64,000 bases of DNA from contig NZ_CP012410.1 of the NCBI RefSeq assembly GCF_001274535.1, positions 620,001-684,000 on the forward strand, read 5' to 3'. Shown here in pieces: positions 45,174-52,776 of the stretch. Source of the DNA: Leptotrichia sp. oral taxon 212. Lineage in GTDB: Bacteria > Fusobacteriota > Fusobacteriia > Fusobacteriales > Leptotrichiaceae. The position numbers and the translations under genes were made by a program. Below the pieces are notes generated by a model. The model saw nothing but the letters and a program-made list of their open reading frames with translations, searched no databases and was not told where the DNA came from. Numbering within the stretch: the stretch's first letter is position 1; each line of letters starts with the position of its first letter.

Positions 45174-45402
45174 ATGACAGGAGTAACAGTCAGCTCAAAT
45201 CTGATTACATCAGGAAAGGGTGCAACAACAATGGAAGCATTAAAGAATCCTGTAGTTAAACCGTTTATTAAACCTGAATAGGGAACTGTTTCAAAAAAAT
45301 AAAAATGGTGAAATTTCAAAAACTTCAAGATTTACAATACATTATGATTCAAAAGATAATGCACATGTAGTACCAGCTGCTCCTACTAAAATTAAATATT
45401 AA
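45174..45402 (+). pseudogene. toxin-like C-terminal tail fragment 6, frameshifted
   Basis: Two frames: MTGVTVSSNLITSGKGATTM with ALKNPVVKPFIKPE to a TAG at 45279-45281, then a shifted frame NKNGEISKTSRF, TIHYDSKDNAHVVPAAP to TAA at 45400-45402. The first part has the character of an exoprotein pretoxin region, the second that of a compact toxin end with a conserved-looking HVVP. It lies 18 bp before the next immunity-like gene. Confidence 0.5.
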
Positions 45403-45420
45403 ATAAGGAGAATAAGAGAG

Positions 45421-45885
45421 ATGATAGGTTTTGAAAATACAATTGATTTGACATTTGATGACGAGTTAATAGATTTTTTGAGTTATTACAGTAATAATAA
45501 TTTAAAATTTATTTGGTTAGAAGATAATTTATGGTTAGAAGGTAGGCAAATTGAGTTATCAGAAGATAATATCAGTTCAGAAATAGAACATTTGACAGAG
45601 TTTCTAAAAGAAAATAAAATTTTTGATGGAAAGTATGAAGTTTTATATGACTGTTTCTGTTATAAATTAGAAAAACTTAATAGAATTGAAACAAATGAAC
45701 TATATATTGTAGATAATAGAATAATTTTTGATATTTCAATATATAATTATCCAGATTTAATAAAAGATGAAAATGATGATATAATTTGGGATTCTTCAAA
45801 AAGAGATTTTAAATATAAGAATATTATAGATGAAATTAAGAAAGCAAGAAAAAAATATCAAATGAAAAAAGGATGTTCAAATTGA
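45421..45885 (+). CDS. hypothetical acidic protein, candidate immunity partner of fragment 6
   Basis: 154 residues starting 18 bp after the toxin tail, with AAGGAGAA upstream. Strongly acidic and aromatic (DLTFDDELIDFLSYYSN, WLEDNLWLEG), no signal peptide, a size typical of immunity proteins. No family recognised. The following 285 bp (45886-46170) contain no gene; they end in repeat copy B. Confidence 0.5.
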   Translation: MIGFENTIDLTFDDELIDFLSYYSNNNLKFIWLEDNLWLEGRQIELSEDNISSEIEHLTEFLKENKIFDGKYEVLYDCFCYKLEKLNRIETNELYIVDNRIIFDISIYNYPDLIKDENDDIIWDSSKRDFKYKNIIDEIKKARKKYQMKKGCSN

Positions 45886-46077
45886 TGAAGGAAGAATGGT
45901 ATGTTAGAATAAAATCCAGCAATTAATGTCATATATAAATTTTCAGACAATTATCTTAATTCTATAATTTAGGATAGAATAAGTGGTTTATTCCGAAAGT
46001 TATGTACATCTGTCTCTGATGAAATGAATATTTTGATATGACAATATTTTTTTGAAAATTTTCATAGCCTTTTTAAT

Positions 46078-46161
46078 ATTGACTTTTCAAAATAGTATAT
46101 TGTAAAATGAAATATAATAAATGAAAATTTAATGTGCATGTTTAGATAGGAAATAAAGGAG
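46078..46161 (+). repeat. promoter-bearing direct repeat, copy B
   Basis: 84 bp matching 35353-35438 with three substitutions and a 2-bp deletion. The TTGACT and TAAAAT boxes are preserved, and the repeat ends at AAAGGAG, nine bases before the ATG of the second HEAT-like gene. Same orientation as copy A. Confidence 0.85.
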
Positions 46162-46170
46162 AACAAATAA

Positions 46171-46722
46171 ATGAATTATAGAAAAGAATTAGAAAAGTTA
46201 TTTAAATTAATAAAAAATTACTGGATAAAGAAAAAGATGACAAAAAAGGAACTAAATTCAAGTTTTTCTTTTACAGATGAAGAAAAAATAAATATGATTA
46301 AAGAAGGAATAAAACAAGCATGTTTAAAAAAAAATTCAGATGAGATAGCGTACTTAATGTATTCCATTTGGATTTTTGATTTATTTCCGAAATATTCATT
46401 AGATTTTGTTGATATTTTTAGTAAATTATCAAGAGAGGAATTTCATGAAGAACATGAAACTATAGCATCATATTTTCAAAGACTACATTTACCCCAAACA
46501 ATAGACTGCATTTACGAACTAGCAACTTCGAATTTTGAAAAATACCGTTGGGATGATAATTTTGCACTGGTCAGAAAATGTTGCTTTGCTTTGGGAGACA
46601 TAAACACTCCTAAGGCGAAAGAAAAATTGGAATTATTATTACAAAGTGAAGAAGAGACTATAAGAGAACATGTAATGGAGCAGTTGAAGAGATGTGATTT
46701 TACAAATAAGGATGTAGAATGA
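46171..46722 (+). CDS. HEAT-like immunity-type protein, copy 2
   Basis: 183 residues, paralogue of the gene at 41078. From FPKYSLDFVDIFSKLS onward the proteins and the DNA are nearly identical (about 110 residues), whereas the first 70 residues share a pattern (SSFSFTDE) but many substitutions. This is a mosaic: a shared 3' part with a diversified 5' part. It is driven by repeat copy B and its stop overlaps the start region of the DUF4291 gene. Confidence 0.6.
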   Translation: MNYRKELEKLFKLIKNYWIKKKMTKKELNSSFSFTDEEKINMIKEGIKQACLKKNSDEIAYLMYSIWIFDLFPKYSLDFVDIFSKLSREEFHEEHETIASYFQRLHLPQTIDCIYELATSNFEKYRWDDNFALVRKCCFALGDINTPKAKEKLELLLQSEEETIREHVMEQLKRCDFTNKDVE

Positions 46723-46733
46723 AAGGATTAATT

Positions 46734-47294
46734 ATGAAAAAAGAAGAGGAAAGAAATATTTATGCAATATATGATGATAAAACAATAAGAGTTTATCAGG
46801 CGTATAACAATGAAATAGCAGACGAGGCTTTAAAATTAGGAAAGTTTGGAAGTAAATTCAGCCTTACAAGAATGACCTGGATAAAGCCATCATTCTTATG
46901 GATGATGTACAGAAGCGGTTGGGCCAGTAAGCAAGGACAAGAAAGAATACTTGCAATTGACCTGAAAAGGGGAGGATTTGATGAAATAGTGAGAAATGCT
47001 GTACTCTCATCTTTTAGAGAAGTTTCTGATTTATCTAAGGAGGAATGGAAAGAAAAACTGGAAAATTCAGAAGTAAGATGTCAATGGGATCCGGACAGGG
47101 ATATTTACGGCAATCCGATAGGAAGAAGGGCGATACAGTTAGGCATAAAGGGAGAAACGGTGAGAAAATATATAAATGACTGGATTGTAAATATAACGGA
47201 TATAACAGATAAAGTTATTGGGATGAGAAATAACATTCAAAATAGAACTTTTTCAGAATCTGTACTTCCTCAGGAAAAAAAGTATATATTATAG
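46734..47294 (+). CDS. DUF4291 family protein
   Basis: 186 residues from the ATG at 46734 (GAAAGGA upstream); an ATG at 46719 overlaps the previous stop and is less likely. Typical DUF4291 motifs are evident: AIYDDKTIRVYQAYNNEIAD at the N-terminus, RMTWIKPSFLWMMYRSGWA, QERILAIDLKRGGF, VRCQWDPDRD and RRAIQLGIKGE. The molecular function of this widespread family is unknown. It closes the accessory island and may be cotranscribed with the HEAT-like gene. Confidence 0.9.
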   Translation: MKKEEERNIYAIYDDKTIRVYQAYNNEIADEALKLGKFGSKFSLTRMTWIKPSFLWMMYRSGWASKQGQERILAIDLKRGGFDEIVRNAVLSSFREVSDLSKEEWKEKLENSEVRCQWDPDRDIYGNPIGRRAIQLGIKGETVRKYINDWIVNITDITDKVIGMRNNIQNRTFSESVLPQEKKYIL

Positions 47295-47400
47295 ATTAAT
47301 GAAAAGATTGAAAAAGAAAGGCTATTTTAAATATTTTTTATCAAAAAAGCTACCTGAAAAACAACAGATTAAAAAAATAATATTATTATTTGAAAATCGT

Positions 47401-47480
47401 GCTATAATATAAAAAATTATAGCTGAGGTAAAATTAATATCATAAAGAAAACTCAGTTTAATGGCTGAGTTTTTGTTTTA
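47401..47480 (+). other. palindromic -10 region followed by a terminator hairpin
   Basis: GCTATAAT (47401-47408) and ATTATAGC (47415-47422) form a palindrome that contains a TATAAT. About 25 bp later AAAACTCAG (47448-47456) and CTGAGTTTT (47465-47473) form a terminator with T tract. This may end transcription from the DUF4291 unit, or delimit a very short RNA. The rest of 47295-47499 holds no gene. Confidence 0.45.
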
Positions 47481-47499
47481 ATCTGAAGAGGATATATTT

Positions 47500-48252
47500 A
47501 TGAAAGAATTATTTAAAGGAAAATTGGAAATTGTCCAATTATTTAAAAAATATTTTGCAGAAATAAGAAAAAAAGAAGTTGAAAACTCAATGGAATTATT
47601 AAAAGAACTGGACAGAAAATCGAAAATGCTTAATAGCAGGCTAAAGGTTACAAAAAATGAAAAGGAAAATATTTACAGAAAGCTGGAAAAAATTCAGGAT
47701 ATAAAGGACGGAAAAGTAGAAACTGTAAATGTAAACCGCTATGTTATCAGATTTTTACTGATAATTCTGTTATGCATATCTTTTTTGAATATTTCTCTAA
47801 ATCTGAAAGGGTACAACTATTTTATATATGTTTCGGCGGTTATAATAATTCTACTTTCCCTATTGTCGTTACTGATAACTGTAATAATAAAAAGAAAAAT
47901 TTTCAGTGCCTATTATTATAATTATGACATAAAAAAGATATTTCTTATAATTATGATAACTCTTGGAACAGGATATTTCCTAAATTCCTACAGGCAGGAA
48001 CTTGAAGATTTAAACAAGAAATCTGTTCTGATAAAGGAAGCTGAAATAAACTCTATAGATGAACTGAAAAATAGCAGTATAGAAATAGTGAATAAGGACA
48101 GCAGGATAAAATGGAGAATAGATGGAAATCTGAAGATTATCACTAATGAAGATTCTAAAAAAGGAAATATAAATATTGAAAATACGGTAATTGATGATAA
48201 TAATAAAGTAACACTGTATTTTACAAATGAAAAAATGAGTCTCAATGGCTGA
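47500..48252 (+). CDS. membrane protein with N-terminal coiled coil, probably the front part of a frameshifted gene
   Basis: 250 residues. The first 80 are a Lys/Glu-rich coiled coil, then three hydrophobic segments lie at about 84-103, 108-128 and 145-160, then a soluble region. AAGAGG is upstream of the ATG. The frame ends at TGA (48250-48252); one extra A in the A6 run at 48230-48235 would continue it as KNESQWLKGKIIYFNW directly into the next frame. I do not recognise the family. Confidence 0.55.
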   Translation: MKELFKGKLEIVQLFKKYFAEIRKKEVENSMELLKELDRKSKMLNSRLKVTKNEKENIYRKLEKIQDIKDGKVETVNVNRYVIRFLLIILLCISFLNISLNLKGYNYFIYVSAVIIILLSLLSLLITVIIKRKIFSAYYYNYDIKKIFLIIMITLGTGYFLNSYRQELEDLNKKSVLIKEAEINSIDELKNSSIEIVNKDSRIKWRIDGNLKIITNEDSKKGNINIENTVIDDNNKVTLYFTNEKMSLNG

Positions 48253-48284
48253 AAGGTAAGATAATTTATTTTAACTGGGATACA

Positions 48285-48968
48285 GTGAAAATAAGGCTGA
48301 AGAATAAAAAAAGAATTGAAGGGGAAGTTTACGGTAAGATAATTAAGCTTGACAATGGAGAAACCCTTATATTGAACAATAACTTTGAACTGAGAGATGA
48401 AAATAAGAAGATAAGCGACTTCGGAGTAATAGGAATTAACCTGAAAATAAAGGAAATAATAAATAATTTGCTCTTTATAGCGCTTATTATATTTATTATG
48501 ATAGAATATGAATATTACAAGTTTCCAAATGAAGACAGGCAGAAAATAATAGACAGGCTGATGCTGAATGAAAGAAAAAAGAAAGCAATAAAAAAATCAG
48601 TTTTTTCAATGCTACAGACAGTAAGGTTTCTGATGTTTCCTGTAGCATTGATACAGACATATCTGTTAAGAAGCTACATACTCAATCTGCTTTTTGATAA
48701 AAACTTGAAAAAAGGCTATGACACAATAAGTGTTCTGCTGTCCTATTTTTCAAAATCCTATCTGCTGATTTTTATTATTCTGCTGCTTCCGGTATTCATG
48801 GAAAATTTTAAAATTCTGAAAATGATTGAGAAATATATAAGAAAAAATGGCGATGACGAACTGTCTCATATAAAAAATAAAAGAAATTACTTGAGAACGA
48901 TGGGATATAACAGAAGAAAAAATAATAGCTATAGAATATTTTTAGGTAAAATAAGAAATAGGAAATAA
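48285..48968 (+). CDS. membrane protein, probably the rear part of the frameshifted gene
   Basis: 227 residues if read from a GTG at 48285 that has no ribosome site; the same frame is open from 48231, overlapping the end of the previous ORF, so a single protein of about 500 residues is more likely. It contains a soluble KRIEGEVYGKIIKLDNGE segment and three hydrophobic stretches (about 61-78, 107-125, 155-172), then a basic tail. No family recognised. The gene ends 19 bp before the Fic gene. Confidence 0.5.
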   Translation: MKIRLKNKKRIEGEVYGKIIKLDNGETLILNNNFELRDENKKISDFGVIGINLKIKEIINNLLFIALIIFIMIEYEYYKFPNEDRQKIIDRLMLNERKKKAIKKSVFSMLQTVRFLMFPVALIQTYLLRSYILNLLFDKNLKKGYDTISVLLSYFSKSYLLIFIILLLPVFMENFKILKMIEKYIRKNGDDELSHIKNKRNYLRTMGYNRRKNNSYRIFLGKIRNRK

Positions 48969-48987
48969 GAAATTTGAAAGGGGAAAA

Positions 48988-50148
48988 ATGTATAAAAGGA
49001 TTAATGAGAACGAAATAGAGGTTTATAAATCTGGAATATATGAAAATCATCAGGATTATAAGTCTTTTTTACCTTCTAAAATTAACTATCAGTGGGAATG
49101 GAACAATCCTAAACTGAATGTATTGCTGGAAGAAGCAAATATAGAAATTGGTAACTTAAAAAGTTATTCAGAACTTATTCCAAATATAGATCTTTATATA
49201 AAAATGCATATAAAAATGGAAGCAAATAAATCTAACAGAATAGAAGGAACTCAGACATCAATTGAAGAAGAATTGATGCCAATAATGGAAGTTTCTCCTG
49301 AAAAAAGAAATGATGTTAGAGAAGTGCAAAATTATATAGATGCTTTGCAGTATAGTGTTGACAAAATAATAAAAGAGGATTTTCCATTAAGTTCAAGACT
49401 TATAAAGGGAATTCATAAGGAACTGATGAAAGGAGTCAGAGGCGAAAGAAAAACTCCAGGAGAATATAGAATAAGCCAAAACTGGATAGGTGGCTCAATG
49501 CCTTCAAATGCAGTATATGTTCCTCCTGCACATATACATATTCAGGATTTAATTTCAGATATGGAAAAGTTTATTCATAATGATAATATTTTTATTCCTA
49601 AATTAATAAGAATTGCAATGATACATTATCAATTTGAAAGTATTCATCCTTTTTTGGATGGAAATGGAAGGGTTGGACGGATAATAATACCGTTGTACCT
49701 ACTTAGTTCAAAAATGTTAAGTAAGCCTTGTTTTTATATATCAGATTATTTTGAAAGATATAGGACAGAATATTATGAAGCTTTAAATAGAGTAAGACTT
49801 TATGATGATATGACAGGATGGATAAATTTTTTTCTGCAGGCAACTATTGAAACTGCGAAAACAGCAAGAAGAAAATTTGAAAAAGCTGTCAATTTTGTTG
49901 AAAAAATGAATAAAAATGTAGATAATATATCAGGTAAGAATAATAATATACGACAAATACTAGAAAGTTTCTATGAAAATCCTATTCAGGAAACATCAGA
50001 ATTAATAGAAAAACTTAAAATAAGCAAAGCAACTATAAATAGGGCAATTACATCAATGGAAGAACAAAATATTATATCAGAAACAACAGGAAATAGTAGA
50101 AATAGAATTTATGTAATGGAAGAGTATCTTAATATATTCAAAAAATAA
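48988..50148 (+). CDS. Fic family protein (AMP-transferase type)
   Basis: 386 residues. The Fic core motif HPFLDGNGRVGR spans residues 220-231 with the catalytic H220. An N-terminal inhibitory helix motif SNRIEG (82-87) with the ATP-blocking Glu places it among self-inhibited class II Fic enzymes. A winged-helix-like domain at the C-terminus (about 330-386, SKATINRAITSMEEQNIIS) suggests DNA binding or autoregulation. Such proteins attach AMP to target proteins; the target is unknown. GAAAGGGG lies before the ATG. It is at the edge of the accessory island. Confidence 0.92.
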   Translation: MYKRINENEIEVYKSGIYENHQDYKSFLPSKINYQWEWNNPKLNVLLEEANIEIGNLKSYSELIPNIDLYIKMHIKMEANKSNRIEGTQTSIEEELMPIMEVSPEKRNDVREVQNYIDALQYSVDKIIKEDFPLSSRLIKGIHKELMKGVRGERKTPGEYRISQNWIGGSMPSNAVYVPPAHIHIQDLISDMEKFIHNDNIFIPKLIRIAMIHYQFESIHPFLDGNGRVGRIIIPLYLLSSKMLSKPCFYISDYFERYRTEYYEALNRVRLYDDMTGWINFFLQATIETAKTARRKFEKAVNFVEKMNKNVDNISGKNNNIRQILESFYENPIQETSELIEKLKISKATINRAITSMEEQNIISETTGNSRNRIYVMEEYLNIFKK

Positions 50149-50152
50149 AATA

Positions 50153-50302
50153 TAGACTTAAAAAATGAAAAAATTAAGTCTAAAAAAATTTATAGGCTCA
50201 AAAAAGTGAAAAATTGAGTCTAAAAAAATTTATAGGCTCAAAAAAATGAAAAATTGAGTCTAAAAAAATTTATAGGCTCAAAAAAGTGAAAAATTGAGTC
50301 TA
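50153..50302. repeat. four tandem hairpins, three with an exact 40-bp period
   Basis: Hairpin 1: TAGACTTAA (50153-50161) with TTAAGTCTA (50174-50182). Hairpins 2-4: TAGGCTCAA at 50193, 50233 and 50273, each pairing with TTGAGTCTA at 50214, 50254 and 50294, separated by an AT-only spacer. The three units differ only by a single G/A change in the loop. T tracts follow the stems on the minus strand. They occupy the gap between the Fic gene and the desulfurase. Confidence 0.85.
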
Positions 50303-50335
50303 AAAAATATAAAATTGAAATCAAGAGGGATAAAA

Positions 50336-51484
50336 ATGATATATCTGGATAATGCGGCAAGCACAAAACCAAGTGAGGAAGTCATAAAAGTAATGACGGA
50401 TATAATGAGAAAGAGTTACGGAAACCCTGATGCAATCCATGATTTTTCCCATGAAATATTTTTGAAAATAAAAAATGCAAGAAAGATAGTAGGGAATTTT
50501 TTGGGAGTAAATCCGGCAAGGATATATTTTACGGCAGGAGGGTCAGATGGAAATAATCTTGTGATACAGGGAATTGTTGAAGCAAATTCAAGGACAAAAA
50601 AGCATCTGATTACTACAAAAATAGAGCACCCATCTGTTTACGAGACATTTAAGTATTATGAAACAAAGGGCTTTGAAGTTGATTTTCTTGATGTGGACAA
50701 GGATGGATTTATTAATCTGGAACAGCTGAAAAGCCTTCTGCGGAATGATACGTCCCTTGTTTCAATTGGAGCTGTAAACAGTGAAGTGGGTTCAGTCCAG
50801 GATTTGAAGGAAATTTCCAAAATTATAAAGGGGAAAAGCAGGGGAATTTATTTTCACACTGATTTTGTACAGGGACTTGGATGTACAGACATAAAATTTG
50901 ATAAAATATCTGTGGATGCAGTTACTGTGAGCGGGCATAAAATATGTGCACCAAAGGGAATTGGAGCAGTCTATGTTGCTGAAAATGTAAAGATTGCAAA
51001 TGTTGTTCATGGCTCAAATTCTGAAAATGGAATTGTAAAAAGGACTATGCCGACAGAACTGATACTGGGATTTGCAAAAGCTGTTGAACTGCTTGATAAA
51101 AATTACAGGAAAGATATGGAGTATCTGCAGAATATTAAAACTGAATTCGCTAAAAAAATAGAAGAAAATATAGCTGATGTAAAAATTAACTCTATATTTG
51201 ATATTCAAAAATCAAGTCCTAAGGTTCTTAATGTATCATTTAAAGGAACTAAAGGCGAAGTTCTTACACATTTTTTAGGAATGAATGGAATTTACGTTTC
51301 AACAGGATCGGCATGTTCGTCTAAAAAAGGGAACAGCAGAATTCTTACAGTAATGGGATTAAAGCAGGATGAGCTTGACGGAGCGATAAGGTTCAGTTTT
51401 TCTTCTGAAAATACTTTGGAAGAAATAGAGAAAACAGTGGAAGTTCTGAAAAAAAGTGTGGAACAGATAAGAAAAATGAGATAA
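50336..51484 (+). CDS. cysteine desulfurase (NifS/IscS-like)
   Basis: 382 residues from the ATG at 50336 (GAGGGA upstream); a TTG frame at 50294 lies in the hairpin repeats. The PLP lysine K202 is in SGHKICAPKG, and the catalytic cysteine C327 is in STGSACSSKKG. It transfers sulfur from cysteine as an enzyme-bound persulfide. The neighbouring thiI gene, 34 bp away, indicates that it is the dedicated sulfur donor for tRNA 4-thiouridine (as NifZ does for ThiI in Bacillus). Confidence 0.93.
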   Translation: MIYLDNAASTKPSEEVIKVMTDIMRKSYGNPDAIHDFSHEIFLKIKNARKIVGNFLGVNPARIYFTAGGSDGNNLVIQGIVEANSRTKKHLITTKIEHPSVYETFKYYETKGFEVDFLDVDKDGFINLEQLKSLLRNDTSLVSIGAVNSEVGSVQDLKEISKIIKGKSRGIYFHTDFVQGLGCTDIKFDKISVDAVTVSGHKICAPKGIGAVYVAENVKIANVVHGSNSENGIVKRTMPTELILGFAKAVELLDKNYRKDMEYLQNIKTEFAKKIEENIADVKINSIFDIQKSSPKVLNVSFKGTKGEVLTHFLGMNGIYVSTGSACSSKKGNSRILTVMGLKQDELDGAIRFSFSSENTLEEIEKTVEVLKKSVEQIRKMR

Positions 51485-51518
51485 AATATTAAAGAATAAA
51501 ACAGAAAGGAACAGAAAG

Positions 51519-52706
51519 ATGAATTATATGAATAAATCTCTCTTAAATTCAGTAGGGCTGTCATACGGGGAGCTGTCATTGAAAGGAAAAAACAGGGGAC
51601 AGTTTGAAAGAATGCTCAGAAACAGAATACATAAGTCTTTAAATGGATATAACCATCAACTGGTCGATGATCTTTCAAAACTGTATGTAATGGTAGATAA
51701 TAATGACATGGATGAAGTTATTGAAAAATTGAAGAAAATATTTGGAGTTGTAGGATTAAATCCTTCAGCAAGAATAGGCAGTGAAGATGAAGAAATAAAG
51801 GCAAAAGTGCTCGAAGTGGCAAATTATGCTTATGAACAGGGAGCAAGAACTTTTAAGATAGCGGTAAATAGAAGTAACAAGGGATTTGAGAAAAAATCGA
51901 TGGATTATGCAAGGGAGCTGGGAGCGCATGTTCTTATAAACAGTTCTTTTGAAAAGGTTCAGATGAAGGATCCTGATGTTCAGATAAATGTTGATATAAG
52001 AAAAAATGTGTATGTGTATACTGAAAGGATAAAAACTTATGGAGGATTGCCAATTGGTTCGACAGGAAAAGGACTGGTACTGCTTTCAGGAGGAATTGAC
52101 AGTCCTGTTGCTTCATTTATGATGGCAAAAAGGGGAATGCGTATAAATTTTGTAACATTCCACAGTTTTCCCTTTACAAGCAGACAGGCTCTTGAAAAGA
52201 TAAAGGAACTGACGGACATACTGTCAATTTACACAGGAAAGACAAGACTTTACTCGATGAATATACTGAAAATACAGGAAGCAATAAATTCAAAAACTAA
52301 AAAGGAACTGGCAACAATACTTACTAGAAGGGTAATGATGAGACTTGCTGAAAGATTGAGCGAAACAATGAATTATCAGGCGCTTATAACAGGTGAAAGT
52401 TTAGGACAGGTTGCATCTCAGACAATGGGGGGACTTACATGTACAAATGCTTCAATGGAGAGACTTCCAGTATTCAGACCTCTTATAGGAATGGATAAGA
52501 CTGAAATAATAGATATTGCAAAGGAAATAGGGACATATGAAAAATCTATAAAGCCGTTTGAAGATTCATGTGTAATATTTGCTCCAAAGCATCCTGTCAC
52601 AAATCCGAAGCTTGAAGATGTTCTGGCAGAAGAGGCAAAAATTGAAAATTATGATGAGCTTATGACAGAAATATTTGAAGAAAAGGAATTCTTCAATATG
52701 GGATAA
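51519..52706 (+). CDS. thiI: tRNA 4-thiouridine synthase ThiI
   Basis: 395 residues: N-terminal ferredoxin-like and THUMP domains (about 1-170) and the PP-loop ATPase with SGGIDSP at 190-196. There is no C-terminal rhodanese domain, so this is the short form that takes sulfur directly from a NifS-type partner, here encoded upstream. It adenylates and thiolates U8 of tRNA. AAAGGAACAG is upstream. The late CVIFAPKHPVTNP segment is characteristic. Confidence 0.95.
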   Translation: MNYMNKSLLNSVGLSYGELSLKGKNRGQFERMLRNRIHKSLNGYNHQLVDDLSKLYVMVDNNDMDEVIEKLKKIFGVVGLNPSARIGSEDEEIKAKVLEVANYAYEQGARTFKIAVNRSNKGFEKKSMDYARELGAHVLINSSFEKVQMKDPDVQINVDIRKNVYVYTERIKTYGGLPIGSTGKGLVLLSGGIDSPVASFMMAKRGMRINFVTFHSFPFTSRQALEKIKELTDILSIYTGKTRLYSMNILKIQEAINSKTKKELATILTRRVMMRLAERLSETMNYQALITGESLGQVASQTMGGLTCTNASMERLPVFRPLIGMDKTEIIDIAKEIGTYEKSIKPFEDSCVIFAPKHPVTNPKLEDVLAEEAKIENYDELMTEIFEEKEFFNMG

Positions 52707-52776
52707 TGAATATGGAAAAAGAAAAAATATGCTGATAAGCCGGAGTGTATATTTTAATCAGTAAACGCTGAAAGGA

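Noticed and set aside
50153-50302. Possible CRISPR array because of the regular 40-bp period
   Set aside because: The units are contiguous and identical including the segment between hairpins, so there are no spacers; no cas genes are nearby.
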